A model generated the notes under the pieces. The model was not told the origin of the DNA and made no database searches. It saw only the letters and a list, made by a program, of their open reading frames with translations. Both the position numbers and the translations under genes were made by a program. DNA of 64,000 bases from Janthinobacterium sp. 67 (GTDB taxonomy: Bacteria; Pseudomonadota; Gammaproteobacteria; Burkholderiales; Burkholderiaceae_D): contig NZ_PGES01000001.1 in NCBI RefSeq assembly GCF_002797895.1, forward strand, positions 5,580,001 to 5,644,000, written 5' to 3'. Shown in pieces: positions 34,143 through 43,607 of this stretch; the first letter of the stretch is position 1; each line of letters begins with the position of its first letter.

Positions 34143-35510
34143 ATGAAAATCACCATTATCGGCACGGGCTATGTCGGCCTCGTGACCGGCGCCTGCCTGG
34201 CGGAGCTGGGCAACGACGTTTTTTGCCTCGACCTGGACGCACAGAAGGTAGCACTGCTCAACAGCGGCGGCATTCCCATCCATGAGCCGGGCCTGGAAGA
34301 AGTCGTGGCGCGCAACCGCGCCGCCGGCCGCATGACCTTTTCCACCGACGTCGAGGCAGCCGCCGCGCACGGCGTGATGCAATTCATCGCCGTCGGCACG
34401 CCGCCCGACGAAGACGGTTCGGCCGACCTGCAATACGTGCTGGCCGCCGCGCGCGGCATCGGCAAGTACATGACGGACTTCAAGGTCATCGTCGACAAGT
34501 CGACCGTGCCCGTCGGCACGGCCGAAAAAGTGCGCGCCGCCATCCAGGGCGAACTGGACGCGCGCGGCGTGACCGCCACGTTCTCGGTGGCGTCGAACCC
34601 GGAATTCCTCAAGGAAGGCGCGGCCGTCGAAGACTTCATGCGCCCGGACCGCATCGTCATCGGCGTCGACGCCACGCCAGAAGGCGAACGCGCGCGCGAG
34701 TTGCTGAAAAGCCTGTACGCGCCGTTCAACCGCAATCACGAGCGCACTTACTGGATGGACGTGCGTTCGGCCGAATTCACGAAATATGCGGCCAACGCCA
34801 TGCTGGCCACGCGCATCTCGTTCATGAATGAACTGGCGAACCTGGCCGACAAGGTGGGCGTCGACATCGAAGCCGTGCGCCACGGCATCGGTTCCGACCC
34901 GCGCATCGGCCACAGCTTCCTGTACGCCGGCTGCGGCTATGGCGGTTCCTGCTTCCCGAAAGACGTGCAGGCGCTCGAGCGCACGGCGCGCGGCTACGGC
35001 CAGGAATTGCTGATCCTGCGCGCCGTCGAAGCCGTCAACGACCAGCAGAAGCAGGTGCTGGGCCGCAAAGTGGTCACTCGCTTCGGCGAAGACCTGACGG
35101 GCCGGCATTTCGCCGTATGGGGCCTGGCCTTCAAGCCGAATACGGACGACATGCGCGAAGCGTCGGCCCGCGTGCTGCTGGCCGACTTGCTGGCGCGCGG
35201 CGCCACCGTGGCCGTGTACGACCCCGTCGCCATGACCGAAGCGCGCCGCGTGTTGCAACTGGACTTGACGCCGGAGCAATTGGCCAAGGTGCGCTTTGCC
35301 GACAGCTCGAAGGATGCGCTGCAGGACGCCGACGCACTCGTCATCGTGACCGAATGGAAAGCCTTCCGCAGTCCCGACTTCGAGCAGGTCAAGGCGCGCC
35401 TGAAGCAGGCCGTGATCTTTGACGGGCGCAACCTCTTCGAGCCGGCCGTCATGGCCGAGAACGGCATCGAATACCACGGGATCGGTCGCTCGATCCTGAC
35501 GCGCGCATGA
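34143..35510 (+). CDS. ugd: UDP-glucose 6-dehydrogenase
   Basis: A 455-residue NAD-dependent enzyme making UDP-glucuronate. The N-terminal Rossmann motif is [19 protein letters not shown], and the catalytic cysteine is Cys270 in [11 protein letters not shown]. The C-terminal nucleotide-binding domain has [16 protein letters not shown]. The product feeds capsule or LPS sugars, fitting the neighbouring lapAB and rfaE1. Its stop overlaps rfaE1 by four bases. Confidence 0.97.
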   Translation: MKITIIGTGYVGLVTGACLAELGNDVFCLDLDAQKVALLNSGGIPIHEPGLEEVVARNRAAGRMTFSTDVEAAAAHGVMQFIAVGTPPDEDGSADLQYVLAAARGIGKYMTDFKVIVDKSTVPVGTAEKVRAAIQGELDARGVTATFSVASNPEFLKEGAAVEDFMRPDRIVIGVDATPEGERARELLKSLYAPFNRNHERTYWMDVRSAEFTKYAANAMLATRISFMNELANLADKVGVDIEAVRHGIGSDPRIGHSFLYAGCGYGGSCFPKDVQALERTARGYGQELLILRAVEAVNDQQKQVLGRKVVTRFGEDLTGRHFAVWGLAFKPNTDDMREASARVLLADLLARGATVAVYDPVAMTEARRVLQLDLTPEQLAKVRFADSSKDALQDADALVIVTEWKAFRSPDFEQVKARLKQAVIFDGRNLFEPAVMAENGIEYHGIGRSILTRA

Positions 35511-36460
35511 GCGCCCAGGAGGTGGTCGCCTTGACGGCGCCGGCCGCGTTGGCCCAGGTACGCCTGCTGGTGGTGGGCGATGTGATGCTGGACCGCTACT
35601 GGTTCGGCGACGTCAGCCGTATTTCGCCGGAGGCGCCCGTGCCCATCGTGCGCATCGAGAAGCGCGAAGAGCGCCTGGGCGGCGCGGCCAACGTGGCGCG
35701 CAATGCGGCCGCGCTGGGAGCGAAGACGAGCTTGCTGGGCGTGGTCGGCGACGACGAGGCCGGCAGCCAGGTCGAGCGGCTGCTCGAGGGCGGCGGCATC
35801 CACAGCTATCTGCAGCGCGATGCGGCCATTTCCACCATCATCAAGCTGCGCGTGATCGGTCGCCAGCAGCAGATGCTGCGCATCGACTTCGAAGATGCGC
35901 CCAGCGATACGGTCTTGCGCGACAAGCTGGCGCAATTCAATGCGCTGCTGCCGCACTACGATGTGGTGATCCTGTCGGACTACGCCAAGGGCAGCCTGGT
36001 GAACGTGGCCGAGATGATCAAGGCGGCCCGCGCCGCCGGCAAGATCGTCATGGTCGACCCGAAAGGCGATGATTTCAGCCGCTATACGGGAGCGTCAGTG
36101 CTCACTCCGAATAAATCGGAACTGCGTCGCGTGATCGGCAACTGGAGCACGGAAGAGCAATTGACGGAACGCGCGCAGCAGATGCGCGCGCAACTGGGCC
36201 TGGACGCCTTGCTGCTGACGCGCTCGGAAGAGGGCATGAGCTTGTACACGGCCGATGAGGTGGTGCACATGCCGACCGATGCGCGCGAAGTGTTCGACGT
36301 CTCGGGCGCCGGCGACACGGTGATCGCCACCATGGCGGCCATGCTGGGCGCCGGCATGGGCCTGGGCGACGCCGTGCGCACGGCCAACCGCGCCGGCGGC
36401 ATCGTCGTCGGCAAGCTGGGCACGGCCACCGTCACCCGCGACGAGCTGTTCCCGCAGTAA
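35507..36460 (+). CDS. rfaE1: D-glycero-beta-D-manno-heptose-7-phosphate kinase
   Basis: A 317-residue PfkB-family sugar kinase. [28 protein letters not shown] is the RfaE/HldE kinase signature, and [20 protein letters not shown] carries the catalytic Asp and anion hole. The adenylyltransferase half found in Escherichia coli HldE is missing, so a separate rfaE2 gene must lie elsewhere, as in other betaproteobacteria. It is translationally coupled to ugd (ATGA). Confidence 0.95.
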   Translation: MSAQEVVALTAPAALAQVRLLVVGDVMLDRYWFGDVSRISPEAPVPIVRIEKREERLGGAANVARNAAALGAKTSLLGVVGDDEAGSQVERLLEGGGIHSYLQRDAAISTIIKLRVIGRQQQMLRIDFEDAPSDTVLRDKLAQFNALLPHYDVVILSDYAKGSLVNVAEMIKAARAAGKIVMVDPKGDDFSRYTGASVLTPNKSELRRVIGNWSTEEQLTERAQQMRAQLGLDALLLTRSEEGMSLYTADEVVHMPTDAREVFDVSGAGDTVIATMAAMLGAGMGLGDAVRTANRAGGIVVGKLGTATVTRDELFPQ

Positions 36461-36626
36461 CTACGCGCTACTACCTGCGCCGGTCCGTTTGATCTGGCGC
36501 AGGTCTTCCCCTCCTTCCGCTGTCCCGTCTTGTCAACCGTATCACGCCACAGCCGTTAAAGCCGTTAAGGCGCTGCTCTTCCCTTGCGTTCGAGTCATCT
36601 TGAAACCACATCACGGAGAGATATCC

Positions 36627-37310
36627 ATGTTCAAAAAAATACTGCTGGCCATCGCCACCCTGATCGCGACGATGGGCTTTGCCTTTGCCCAGGTCGACGT
36701 CAACAAGGCGGACCAGGCGGCACTCGACAGCGTCAAGGGCATCGGCCCCGTCACATCGAAAGCCATCATCGATGAACGCGCCAAGGGCGGCGCCTTCAAG
36801 GATTGGGCCGATTTCGAAACCCGCGTGAAGGGCATCGGTCCGAAAAGCTCCGTGAAACTGTCGGAAGCGGGCTTGCAAGTGAATGGCCAGGCCAAGTCCG
36901 GCGCGCCAGCGGCGCCCGCTCCGGCAGCGAAAGCCGCCCCGGCAAAAAAGGAAGCTGCTGTGAAGGAAGTTGCAGCGAAAGAAGCCGCACCGAAGCCAGC
37001 TGCTGCGACCGACACCGCTGCGGCGCCAGCCAAGACAGCCGCTGAAACGAAGAAAGAAGCTGCTGCTGCGAAGAAAGAAGCCAAGGCCGCTGCTGCTGCA
37101 GCCAAGAAAGAAGCTGCCGCCGCCAAGGCTGCCGCTCCTGCGGCTCCAGCCGCCGCAGCCGATGGCGCCACGCCTGTGAAGTCAGCCGCTGAAGCGAAGA
37201 AGGAAGCTGCCGCCGCCAAGAAAGAAGCGAAGGCTGCCGCCGCCGCTGCGAAGAAGGAAGCAAAACTGGCTGCCGCCGATGCGAAGAAGGCGGAAGCCGA
37301 GAAAAAATAA
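36627..37310 (+). CDS. ComEA-like helix-hairpin-helix protein with histone-H1-like Lys/Ala tail
   Basis: A 227-residue exported protein. Residues 1 to 21 are a signal peptide (MFKKILLAIATLIATMGFAFA). Residues about 22 to 85 hold two helix-hairpin-helix motifs (VNKADQAALDSVKGIGPVTSKAII, VKGIGPKSSVKLSEAGL) of the ComEA DNA-binding type. From residue 100 on the sequence is almost only Ala, Lys, Glu and Pro, with two copies of an AKKEAKAAAAAAKKEA unit. Ordinary betaproteobacterial ComEA ends after the first domain. It would bind DNA in the periplasm, probably in transformation. GGAGAG precedes the ATG. Confidence 0.85.
   Translation: MFKKILLAIATLIATMGFAFAQVDVNKADQAALDSVKGIGPVTSKAIIDERAKGGAFKDWADFETRVKGIGPKSSVKLSEAGLQVNGQAKSGAPAAPAPAAKAAPAKKEAAVKEVAAKEAAPKPAAATDTAAAPAKTAAETKKEAAAAKKEAKAAAAAAKKEAAAAKAAAPAAPAAAADGATPVKSAAEAKKEAAAAKKEAKAAAAAAKKEAKLAAADAKKAEAEKK
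37041..37263 (+). repeat. Internal duplication of about 75 bp in the ComEA-like gene
   Basis: 37041 to about 37116 and 37188 to about 37263 encode near-identical Lys/Ala/Glu blocks starting AE-K/A-KKEAAAAKKEAKAAAA. The DNA differs mostly at third positions (GCT against GCC), so the duplication is not very recent. Confidence 0.7.
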
Positions 37311-37360
37311 GCGTGTTGCTGTAAGGCGTGTTGCGTGGTGGTGCCGCGCAGCACGAAAAG

Positions 37361-37398
37361 AAAACCCCGCGTGGTACCGGCCGCGCGGGGTTTTTTTT
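37361..37398 (+). terminator. Rho-independent terminator of the ComEA-like gene
   Basis: ACCCCGCG pairs with CGCGGGGT around a GC-rich loop and runs into eight T. The IS element begins at 37400, so the T-tract is both the terminator tail and the target site. Confidence 0.92.
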
Positions 37399-37399
37399 A

Positions 37400-38459
37400 G
37401 GCTCTGTCATCGGCAAGTAGGGGAAATGCCGGAATCTTCCTGTGGACGTGCTGTCTGACTCTGCATACTCACTCTGCGGGAGCCAATCATGCGGCCAGCC
37501 GAATGGATCACCTTGATTGCGCAGTTTGCCCGGTTGAGCCGACGCCAGCGGCAGGCAGGCATTGCCCTGTTGCGTGGCAACTCTCCACACGACGCGACCA
37601 TCGCGCTGCTGGAAAGCGTGGCCCTGCCGCGATTGGCCTGTCCCGCCTGCCACTCGGCACACTTGCACAGGCACGGCCATGCGCACGGACTGCAGCGCTA
37701 CCGCTGCGTGCCCTGCGGGCGCACCTTCAATGCGCTCACCGGCACGCCGCTGGCCCGCTTGCGCCACAAGGCGCTGTGGCTCGACTACGCCGATTGTCTG
37801 CTGGCATCGGATTCCGTGCGCAAGGCGGCATTGCAGCTGGGCGTGCACCGCAACACCACCTTTCGCTGGCGCCACCGATTTTTATCGCTGGCAAGGACGG
37901 ACCGGCCGCATGGCCTGCATGGCATTGCCGAGGCCGACGAGCTGTATCTGCTGGAATCGGAAAAGGGAGCCAGAAGCATGACGCGTCCGGCCCGTCGCCG
38001 TGGCGGCCATGCCCACAAGCGCGGCATTTCCAATGAACAGGTCTGCATCCTGGTGGCGCGCGACCGCACTGGCCAGACGCTCGATTTCGTCACGGGCAAA
38101 GGAGCGCTAACCAAGGCGCAGTTGCACCACTCTTTGTTGCCCGTCATTGACAAGGATGTCTTGCTGGTCACCGACGGCCATGCCGCCTACCGGGCTTTTG
38201 CGAGGGAAGCGGGCATAAGTCATCAGGCCGTCAACTTGCGCGCCGGCATCCGCGTGCAGGGCGCCGCCCACGTACAGAACGTCAATGCGTATCACAGCCG
38301 ATTACGACAATGGCTGGGGCCGTTTCATGGCGTGGCGACGCGCTATCTGCCGAACTACCTGGGATGGCGCTGGATACTCGACGCCAGGCGCATCCGCTCA
38401 CCCGAAACGTTATTGAAGGCAACATTGGGCGCATTCCCACACCTGACGGTGACATAGCC
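37400..38459 (+). mobile_element. IS1595-family insertion sequence, apparently intact
   Basis: A 1060-bp element. The left end GGCTCTGTCATCGGCAAGT and the inverted right end GGCTATGTCACCGTCAGGT are imperfect terminal inverted repeats. The flanks 37392-37399 and 38460-38467 are both TTTTTTTA, an exact 8-bp target duplication as expected for IS1595. One full-length transposase gene fills it. No passenger gene is present. Confidence 0.93.
37489..38457 (+). CDS. IS1595-family transposase
   Basis: A 322-residue transposase. An N-terminal zinc ribbon (LACPACHSAHLHRHGHAHGLQRYRC then PCGRTFN) and a helix-turn-helix (SVRKAALQLGVHRNTTFRWRHRF) bind the ends. The catalytic DDN set is visible in AEADELYLLES, LLVTDGHAAYRAF and NVNAYHSRLRQWL. 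No frameshift or stop interrupts it. The stop codon lies within the right inverted repeat. Confidence 0.95.
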   Translation: MRPAEWITLIAQFARLSRRQRQAGIALLRGNSPHDATIALLESVALPRLACPACHSAHLHRHGHAHGLQRYRCVPCGRTFNALTGTPLARLRHKALWLDYADCLLASDSVRKAALQLGVHRNTTFRWRHRFLSLARTDRPHGLHGIAEADELYLLESEKGARSMTRPARRRGGHAHKRGISNEQVCILVARDRTGQTLDFVTGKGALTKAQLHHSLLPVIDKDVLLVTDGHAAYRAFAREAGISHQAVNLRAGIRVQGAAHVQNVNAYHSRLRQWLGPFHGVATRYLPNYLGWRWILDARRIRSPETLLKATLGAFPHLTVT

Positions 38460-38472
38460 TTTTTTTAGGCGC

Positions 38473-40047
38473 TTACAGCTGCGACTCGATCGGCAGCCAG
38501 CGCATCACCGATACCAGCGCGCGGCGCCAGAAGCCCGTTTCCGGGTCTTGCGTCCACACTTTGGCGGGCACTTCGGTGGCGTCGGACCAGCGCAGGGCGC
38601 CGTTGTCGAGAAATAGTCGGTAACTGGTGTCGCTCGAGACCGAGTGCTGGAACAGCGTGCGCATGTCCGCCGCCAGCGCGGCATCGTCGAACAGCACGCC
38701 CATTTCCGTGTTCAGCTGGGCCGAGCGGGGATCGAGGTTGAAGGAGCCGACGAAGCCCCGTTCCCCGTCCACCACCACGGCCTTGGTATGCAGGCTGGCG
38801 CGGCTCGAGCCCATCAGGCTGATGCGTTTGCGGTGCTGGGTCTTCAATTCAAACAGCCCGACGCCGCCGCCCAGCAGCGCCTCGCGGTAGCGCGTATAGC
38901 CCGCGTGCACGAGGGCCACGTCGGTGGCGGCCAGCGAGTTGGTCAGCACCTGGACCTCGACGCCGGCGGCGACCTTGTCGGCCAGGGTGTGTGTCAGCGC
39001 CGTGCCGGGAACAAAATAGGGGGAGGTCAGCAGCGCTTCCTTGCGCGCTTCCGTCAGCAGGGGCAGCAAGCTGTGCATGAGCCAGTGTTCGCTGCGCTGC
39101 AAACTGGCCACGGGCGCGGCTTTTTCCGGCGGGTCTGACAGCACTTGCACTCGCTCGCTCCAGTGCAGGCGCAAGCGGCCATCGAGGTGGGCCTGCAACT
39201 GGCCCGCATCGGTCAGCTGCCGCAGGTAGGGCGAGGCACCCAGTTCGCCAGTGAGCGCGTCGAGGCGGGCGCGCACAGCCTGCAGTTCAGCCGCACCCGC
39301 GTCCTTGCCCTCATGCAAGGCGCCGATGGGGATGACGGCGCGGCTGTTCCAGAAGCGGTCGAAGATGTCGCTCGTCTGCCGCACGGCGGGTCCCACCAGC
39401 AGCAGGTCGGCATCCTGGAAATTGACCTGTTCGGCAGCATCAAAATATTCATCGCCGATATTGCGCCCGCCGACGAGGGCCACCCGGCCGTCGACGATCC
39501 AGGCCTTGTTGTGCATGCGCCGGTTCAGACTGACGGCGCGCAAGGCCATTTCCACGGCGCGCATCCAGATGCCGTCGCGGTTGCGGCCCGGATTGAAGAT
39601 GCGCACGTCGATCAGCGGGTGGCTGTCGAGGGCGAGGATGGCGGCGTCCTGGCCGCGCGCGTTGATATCGTCGAGCAGCACGCGCACGCGCACGCCGCGG
39701 TCGGCCGCGCGCAGCAGTTCGCGCACCAGCAGGCGTCCCGTGACGTCGTTGTGCCAGATGTAGTATTGCAGGTCGAGGCTGCGGCCCGCTTCGCGCGCGC
39801 TCAGGGCGCGCAGGGCGAACGCTTCCAGATTGTCGTCGATCAGGGCCGTGCCGCTGTGGCCGGGGCGCTGCGCCAGTTGCGGCGCCAGCACGCGGTCGAG
39901 CAGGGTGGCATCGATCGCCACGGGCAAGGCCGTGCCCGGCGCGCCCAGCGAACGTTCGGCGAAACGCCCGTAGCTGTACAGGGCGGCAATGCTGAGCACG
40001 GCAAACAAGGTGGCCAGCAGCAGCAATTTGACGAGCATGCGGCGCAC
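38473..40047 (-). CDS. Phospholipase D-family protein, cardiolipin synthase C-like
   Basis: A 524-residue protein with one N-terminal membrane anchor (LVKLLLLATLFAVLSIAALYSY) and two HKD phosphodiesterase motifs: HNKAWIVDGRVALVGGRN and HTKAVVVDGERGFVGSFN. This layout matches ClsC-type cardiolipin synthases, which join phospholipid head groups. It is a single gene with its 3' end facing the IS. The start is GTG at 40047 or ATG at 40038; neither has a strong ribosome site. Confidence 0.9.
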   Translation of the reverse strand: MRRMLVKLLLLATLFAVLSIAALYSYGRFAERSLGAPGTALPVAIDATLLDRVLAPQLAQRPGHSGTALIDDNLEAFALRALSAREAGRSLDLQYYIWHNDVTGRLLVRELLRAADRGVRVRVLLDDINARGQDAAILALDSHPLIDVRIFNPGRNRDGIWMRAVEMALRAVSLNRRMHNKAWIVDGRVALVGGRNIGDEYFDAAEQVNFQDADLLLVGPAVRQTSDIFDRFWNSRAVIPIGALHEGKDAGAAELQAVRARLDALTGELGASPYLRQLTDAGQLQAHLDGRLRLHWSERVQVLSDPPEKAAPVASLQRSEHWLMHSLLPLLTEARKEALLTSPYFVPGTALTHTLADKVAAGVEVQVLTNSLAATDVALVHAGYTRYREALLGGGVGLFELKTQHRKRISLMGSSRASLHTKAVVVDGERGFVGSFNLDPRSAQLNTEMGVLFDDAALAADMRTLFQHSVSSDTSYRLFLDNGALRWSDATEVPAKVWTQDPETGFWRRALVSVMRWLPIESQL

Positions 40048-40239
40048 CGTCAGCGAGCCGCGCGTGTGCTGCGGCGTGCGGAGAGGAGGGGAGGCTGGCG
40101 CATGCGGTGTCTTTCAGCTGGATGGCAACGGCCGATTGTAGCAGTTTCTATAGTGCACGATTTTCATCCGGGAACATCCTTGCCTGGGGTCAAAAAATGC
40201 GAGAATGGCCAGTTCAATCAGGCATAGGGAGATGCAGGC

Positions 40240-41595
40240 ATGCGACGGATTTTGACGGCAATGACGGCAGCCATGCTGTCGGCGGGTGTGGTGGCTGCGC
40301 CGGGCGCCGACCCGGCGCAGCAGCAGATAAGGCAAGTGGTGGCCGACATCTCGCCGCAGCGCATCGAGGCGCATGTCCGCAAGCTCGTGGGCTTCCAGAC
40401 GCGCCACACGATGTCCGATACCGTGTCCGACACGCGCGGCATCGGCGCGGCCCGGCGCTGGATCAAGGCCGAGCTCGAGCGCTGCGGCGCGCAGGCGGGC
40501 GGACGGTTGCAGGTGGCGTTCGACAGCCATGTCGCGCCCGTGTCGAAGCGCATTGCGCGGCCGACGGACATCGTCAACGTGGTGGCGACCTTGCCGGGCA
40601 GCCAGCCGCAGTCGGCCGGGCGCATCTACGTCGTCAGCGGCCATTACGATTCGCGCGCCACCGACGTGATGGATGCCCAGGGCGATGCGCCCGGCGCCAA
40701 CGACGACGCGTCCGGCACGGCGGCCGTGATCGAGATGGCTTGCGCGATGGCGCGCCACCGCTTCGACGCCACCCTCGTCTTCATGGCCGTGGCGGCCGAG
40801 GAGCAGGGGCTATTGGGTTCCGGCCATTGGGCACAGCAGGCTAAGTTGAACAAGCTCAACATCGCCGGCATGCTCAACAATGACATCATCGGCAGTTCGC
40901 GCGCGGAAGATGGCACGGTCGATGGCGGCCAGGTGCGCCTGTTTGCGGAAGGCATCCCCGCCGTGAAGGAAATGAGCGACGGCGTGCGCGCCTTGGTGGC
41001 GACGGGCGGCGAAAACGATTCGATTTCGCGCCAGCTGGCGCGCCACGTCAAGCAGGTGGGCGAGCGCTATGTGCCCGGCTTTAGGGTCAACGTCATCCAG
41101 CGCGCCGACCGCTACCTGCGCGGCGGCGACCATATGCCTTTCCTTGCGCAAGGCTATGCGGCCCTGCGCTTTACGGAACCGCACGAGGATTTTGCCCATC
41201 AGCACCAGGACGTGCGCGTGGAAAACGGCGTGCAGTATGGAGATTTGCCGCAATTCGTCGATTATGACTACGTGGCAAAAGTGGCGCGCGTGAATGCGGC
41301 GGCGCTCGCGTCGCTGGCCCTGGCGCCGGCCGCGCCCGCCGGTGTGCAGGTGCGCACGGCCCAGCTGGAAAACGCCACCTCGCTGGTCTGGCAGCCGAAT
41401 ACGGAACCGGACCTGGCCGGCTACCGCATCGTCTGGCGCGCCACGACGGCGGACCAGTGGCAGGGCGCGCAAGACGTGGGCAATGTTACCGAAGCCAGGG
41501 TCAAGCTGTCGAAAGACAACTATTTCTTTGGCGTCCAGGCCATCGACCGCGACGGCAATGCCAGCGTGGCCACGTATCCCATGCCCTTGCGTTAG
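40240..41595 (+). CDS. Secreted M28-family zinc aminopeptidase with C-terminal Fn3-like domain
   Basis: A 451-residue exported peptidase. Residues 1 to 19 form a signal peptide. The M28 zinc ligands are seen in VVSGHYDSRATD, GANDDASGTAAVIEMA and AVAAEEQGLLGS, with a further His in FTEPHEDFAHQHQD. The last ~90 residues (PAGVQVRTAQLENATSLVW...GYRIVWRATTADQW) look like a fibronectin type III domain. GGGAG lies eight bases before the ATG. Substrates are likely N-terminal residues of peptides outside the cytoplasm. Confidence 0.92.
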   Translation: MRRILTAMTAAMLSAGVVAAPGADPAQQQIRQVVADISPQRIEAHVRKLVGFQTRHTMSDTVSDTRGIGAARRWIKAELERCGAQAGGRLQVAFDSHVAPVSKRIARPTDIVNVVATLPGSQPQSAGRIYVVSGHYDSRATDVMDAQGDAPGANDDASGTAAVIEMACAMARHRFDATLVFMAVAAEEQGLLGSGHWAQQAKLNKLNIAGMLNNDIIGSSRAEDGTVDGGQVRLFAEGIPAVKEMSDGVRALVATGGENDSISRQLARHVKQVGERYVPGFRVNVIQRADRYLRGGDHMPFLAQGYAALRFTEPHEDFAHQHQDVRVENGVQYGDLPQFVDYDYVAKVARVNAAALASLALAPAAPAGVQVRTAQLENATSLVWQPNTEPDLAGYRIVWRATTADQWQGAQDVGNVTEARVKLSKDNYFFGVQAIDRDGNASVATYPMPLR

Positions 41596-43355
41596 GCACT
41601 GTTGACGGGCTGGCGCGCAAGAAAGCCGTGAATCTGGGAAACGACGGCAGCCCCTTCGCCGACGGCGGCGGCCACGCGCTTGGTGGAGCCGGCCCGCACG
41701 TCGCCGATGGCGAATACGCCCGGCACGCTCGTTTCCAGCGCGGCACGGTCCGGCAAGTCCGGTGGATAGATTGTGTGGCCGTGGCCATGGGCGCGGCATT
41801 CGGCGCGCGTGACGTCGAAGCCCGTGCGGATGAAGCCCTGTTCGTCGACGGCCACGGCGCAGTCGTGCAGCCAGTCCGTGTTCGGATCGGCGCCAACAAA
41901 CAGGAAGACGCGGCGCACTGCGCAATCGCACTCCTTGCCCGTCTGGTTGTTGCGCCAGCGCACCTCCGTCAAGCCATCGTCGTCGCCTTCGAGGGCGATG
42001 ATTTCCGTGTGCGTGTGCAAGGTGATGTTGGGCGTGGCGGCGATGCGCTCGATCAGGTAGCTCGACATGCTGGCCGCCAGTCCCTCGCCACGTATCACCA
42101 TGTGGACCTTGGCGGCGTGTCCGGATAGAAACACGGCCGCCTGGCCGGCCGAATTGCCGCCGCCAACGAGGATGATTTCTTCCTGCCGGCACAGCTTGGC
42201 TTCAATGGGCGAGGCCCAGTAATACACGCCGCGTCCCTCATACGTTTTCAGGTTGGCCAGCGAGGGCCGGCGGTAGCGTGCGCCGCACGATAGCACCACG
42301 GTGCGGGCGCGCACTTGCGTGCCGTCGCACAGATTGACGCGCAGGGGCCACGTGTCGCACAGCAAGTTGGCGGCGCTGGCCGGGGTGGCGATTTCCACGC
42401 CAAACTTTTGCGCCTGCACGTAGGCGCGTCCCGCCAGGGCGCGGCCGGAGATGCCTGTCGGAAAGCCCAGGTAATTCTCGATGCGCGCGCTGGCGCCCGC
42501 CTGGCCGCCGTACGCGCGCTGCTCGAGCGCCAGGACCGATAGCCCTTCGGAGGCCGCATACACGGCCGTGGCCAGGCCGGCAGGTCCGGCGCCCACCACC
42601 AGCACGTCGAAAATCTTGTCGCCGGACAAATCGGGCAGCATGCCCAGGCAGCGCCCCAGTTCCGCATTGCCGGGATTTTTCATGATCTTGCCGTCAGGGC
42701 AGACGACCAGCGGCCATTCCTGCGGCGTGGGCTGATAGCGTTCGGCCAGCGCGGCGGCGGCCGCATCGGTGGCCGGATCGAGCACCGTGTGCGGGTGGCC
42801 ATTGCTCGATAAAAAACTTTGCAGGTGGAACAGGTTGCCATTGCCGCGCGGCCCTACCAGCACGGGGCCGCCCGAATTCGATTCGATCAGCGCCACGCGG
42901 CGCAGGATCAGGGCGCGCACGATGCGTTCACCCATTTCCGCCTCGGCCACGATCAGCGCGCGCAGGGATTCCGAACTGATGTCGAGCAATTCCACGTCAC
43001 CGACGGCGCTGCCGTTGACGAGGGTGGGGCGGCCCGACAATTGCGCCACCTCGGCAATGAAGTGGCCGACGCCCACTTCGCGCAGCACGGACGCCTGTCC
43101 CATGACTTCGTGGCGCTTGATGCTGACCCGTCCGGACAGTATCACCAGCATGCCGAAGCTGCTGCTGCCCGCCTCGAACAGCGTTTCGCCATCGGCAAAG
43201 TGATGGCGCGTGCCATAGCGCTGCAAGCGCTGCAGTTCGAGCCCGTTGAAGACGGGCGAGATCTGGTGGCTGCGGCCGTGCAAGTCGAGCGTGGCGAACT
43301 GGACGGGATCGTCCTGCGTTGTTTCGGGAATGAATTCGGGTGTGCTGCTGGCCAT
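41592..43355 (-). CDS. cNMP-binding domain fused to a thioredoxin-reductase-like flavoprotein lacking CxxC
   Basis: A 587-residue fusion. Residues about 30 to 145 are a cyclic-nucleotide-binding fold (FADGETLFEAGSSSFGMLVILSGRVSIKRH). Residues about 155 to 230 form a short thioredoxin/glutaredoxin-like spacer. From about 240 on it is a thioredoxin-reductase-type FAD/NADP enzyme (VVGAGPAGLATAVYAASEG, ILVGGGNSAGQAAVFLS, GVFAIGDVRAGSTKR). Where thioredoxin reductases have CATC, this protein has WASP (residues 380-383, at 42207-42218), so it cannot reduce thioredoxin by the usual disulfide. It is therefore not called trxB. It overlaps the M28 gene's end by four bases, tail to tail. Confidence 0.9.
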   Translation of the reverse strand: MASSTPEFIPETTQDDPVQFATLDLHGRSHQISPVFNGLELQRLQRYGTRHHFADGETLFEAGSSSFGMLVILSGRVSIKRHEVMGQASVLREVGVGHFIAEVAQLSGRPTLVNGSAVGDVELLDISSESLRALIVAEAEMGERIVRALILRRVALIESNSGGPVLVGPRGNGNLFHLQSFLSSNGHPHTVLDPATDAAAAALAERYQPTPQEWPLVVCPDGKIMKNPGNAELGRCLGMLPDLSGDKIFDVLVVGAGPAGLATAVYAASEGLSVLALEQRAYGGQAGASARIENYLGFPTGISGRALAGRAYVQAQKFGVEIATPASAANLLCDTWPLRVNLCDGTQVRARTVVLSCGARYRRPSLANLKTYEGRGVYYWASPIEAKLCRQEEIILVGGGNSAGQAAVFLSGHAAKVHMVIRGEGLAASMSSYLIERIAATPNITLHTHTEIIALEGDDDGLTEVRWRNNQTGKECDCAVRRVFLFVGADPNTDWLHDCAVAVDEQGFIRTGFDVTRAECRAHGHGHTIYPPDLPDRAALETSVPGVFAIGDVRAGSTKRVAAAVGEGAAVVSQIHGFLARQPVNSA

Positions 43356-43607
43356 GGCGAGTCCGTTCGGAGGCTGAATAAGCAAATAACAAAAATAACT
43401 AACAGTGACGAGTCTAGCGCATGCGGCGTGTGCCTGCCGCAATACCCCTTGTGCACGCCCGGAAATGGCGGCGCGGCAGGCGCCATGCGGCATGGGGCGG
43501 CGTAGCCGGACGCGCACGCAAGCCCGGATGCCGCCGCCGATCAGCGATACGCCGTCCAGCATCTCATATTAGAATGGGTCTTTGTTGAATCTACTCAAAC
43601 AGACACG

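Noticed and set aside
32637..35477. A 946-codon minus-strand frame antisense to lapA, lapB and ugd
   Set aside because: All three genes on the other strand have full family signatures; the antisense product is Arg/Ala/Gly/His-rich without domains.
41592..43355. Annotation as thioredoxin reductase (trxB)
   Set aside because: The essential CxxC is WASP and an extra cNMP-binding domain is present, so the trxB function is not supported.
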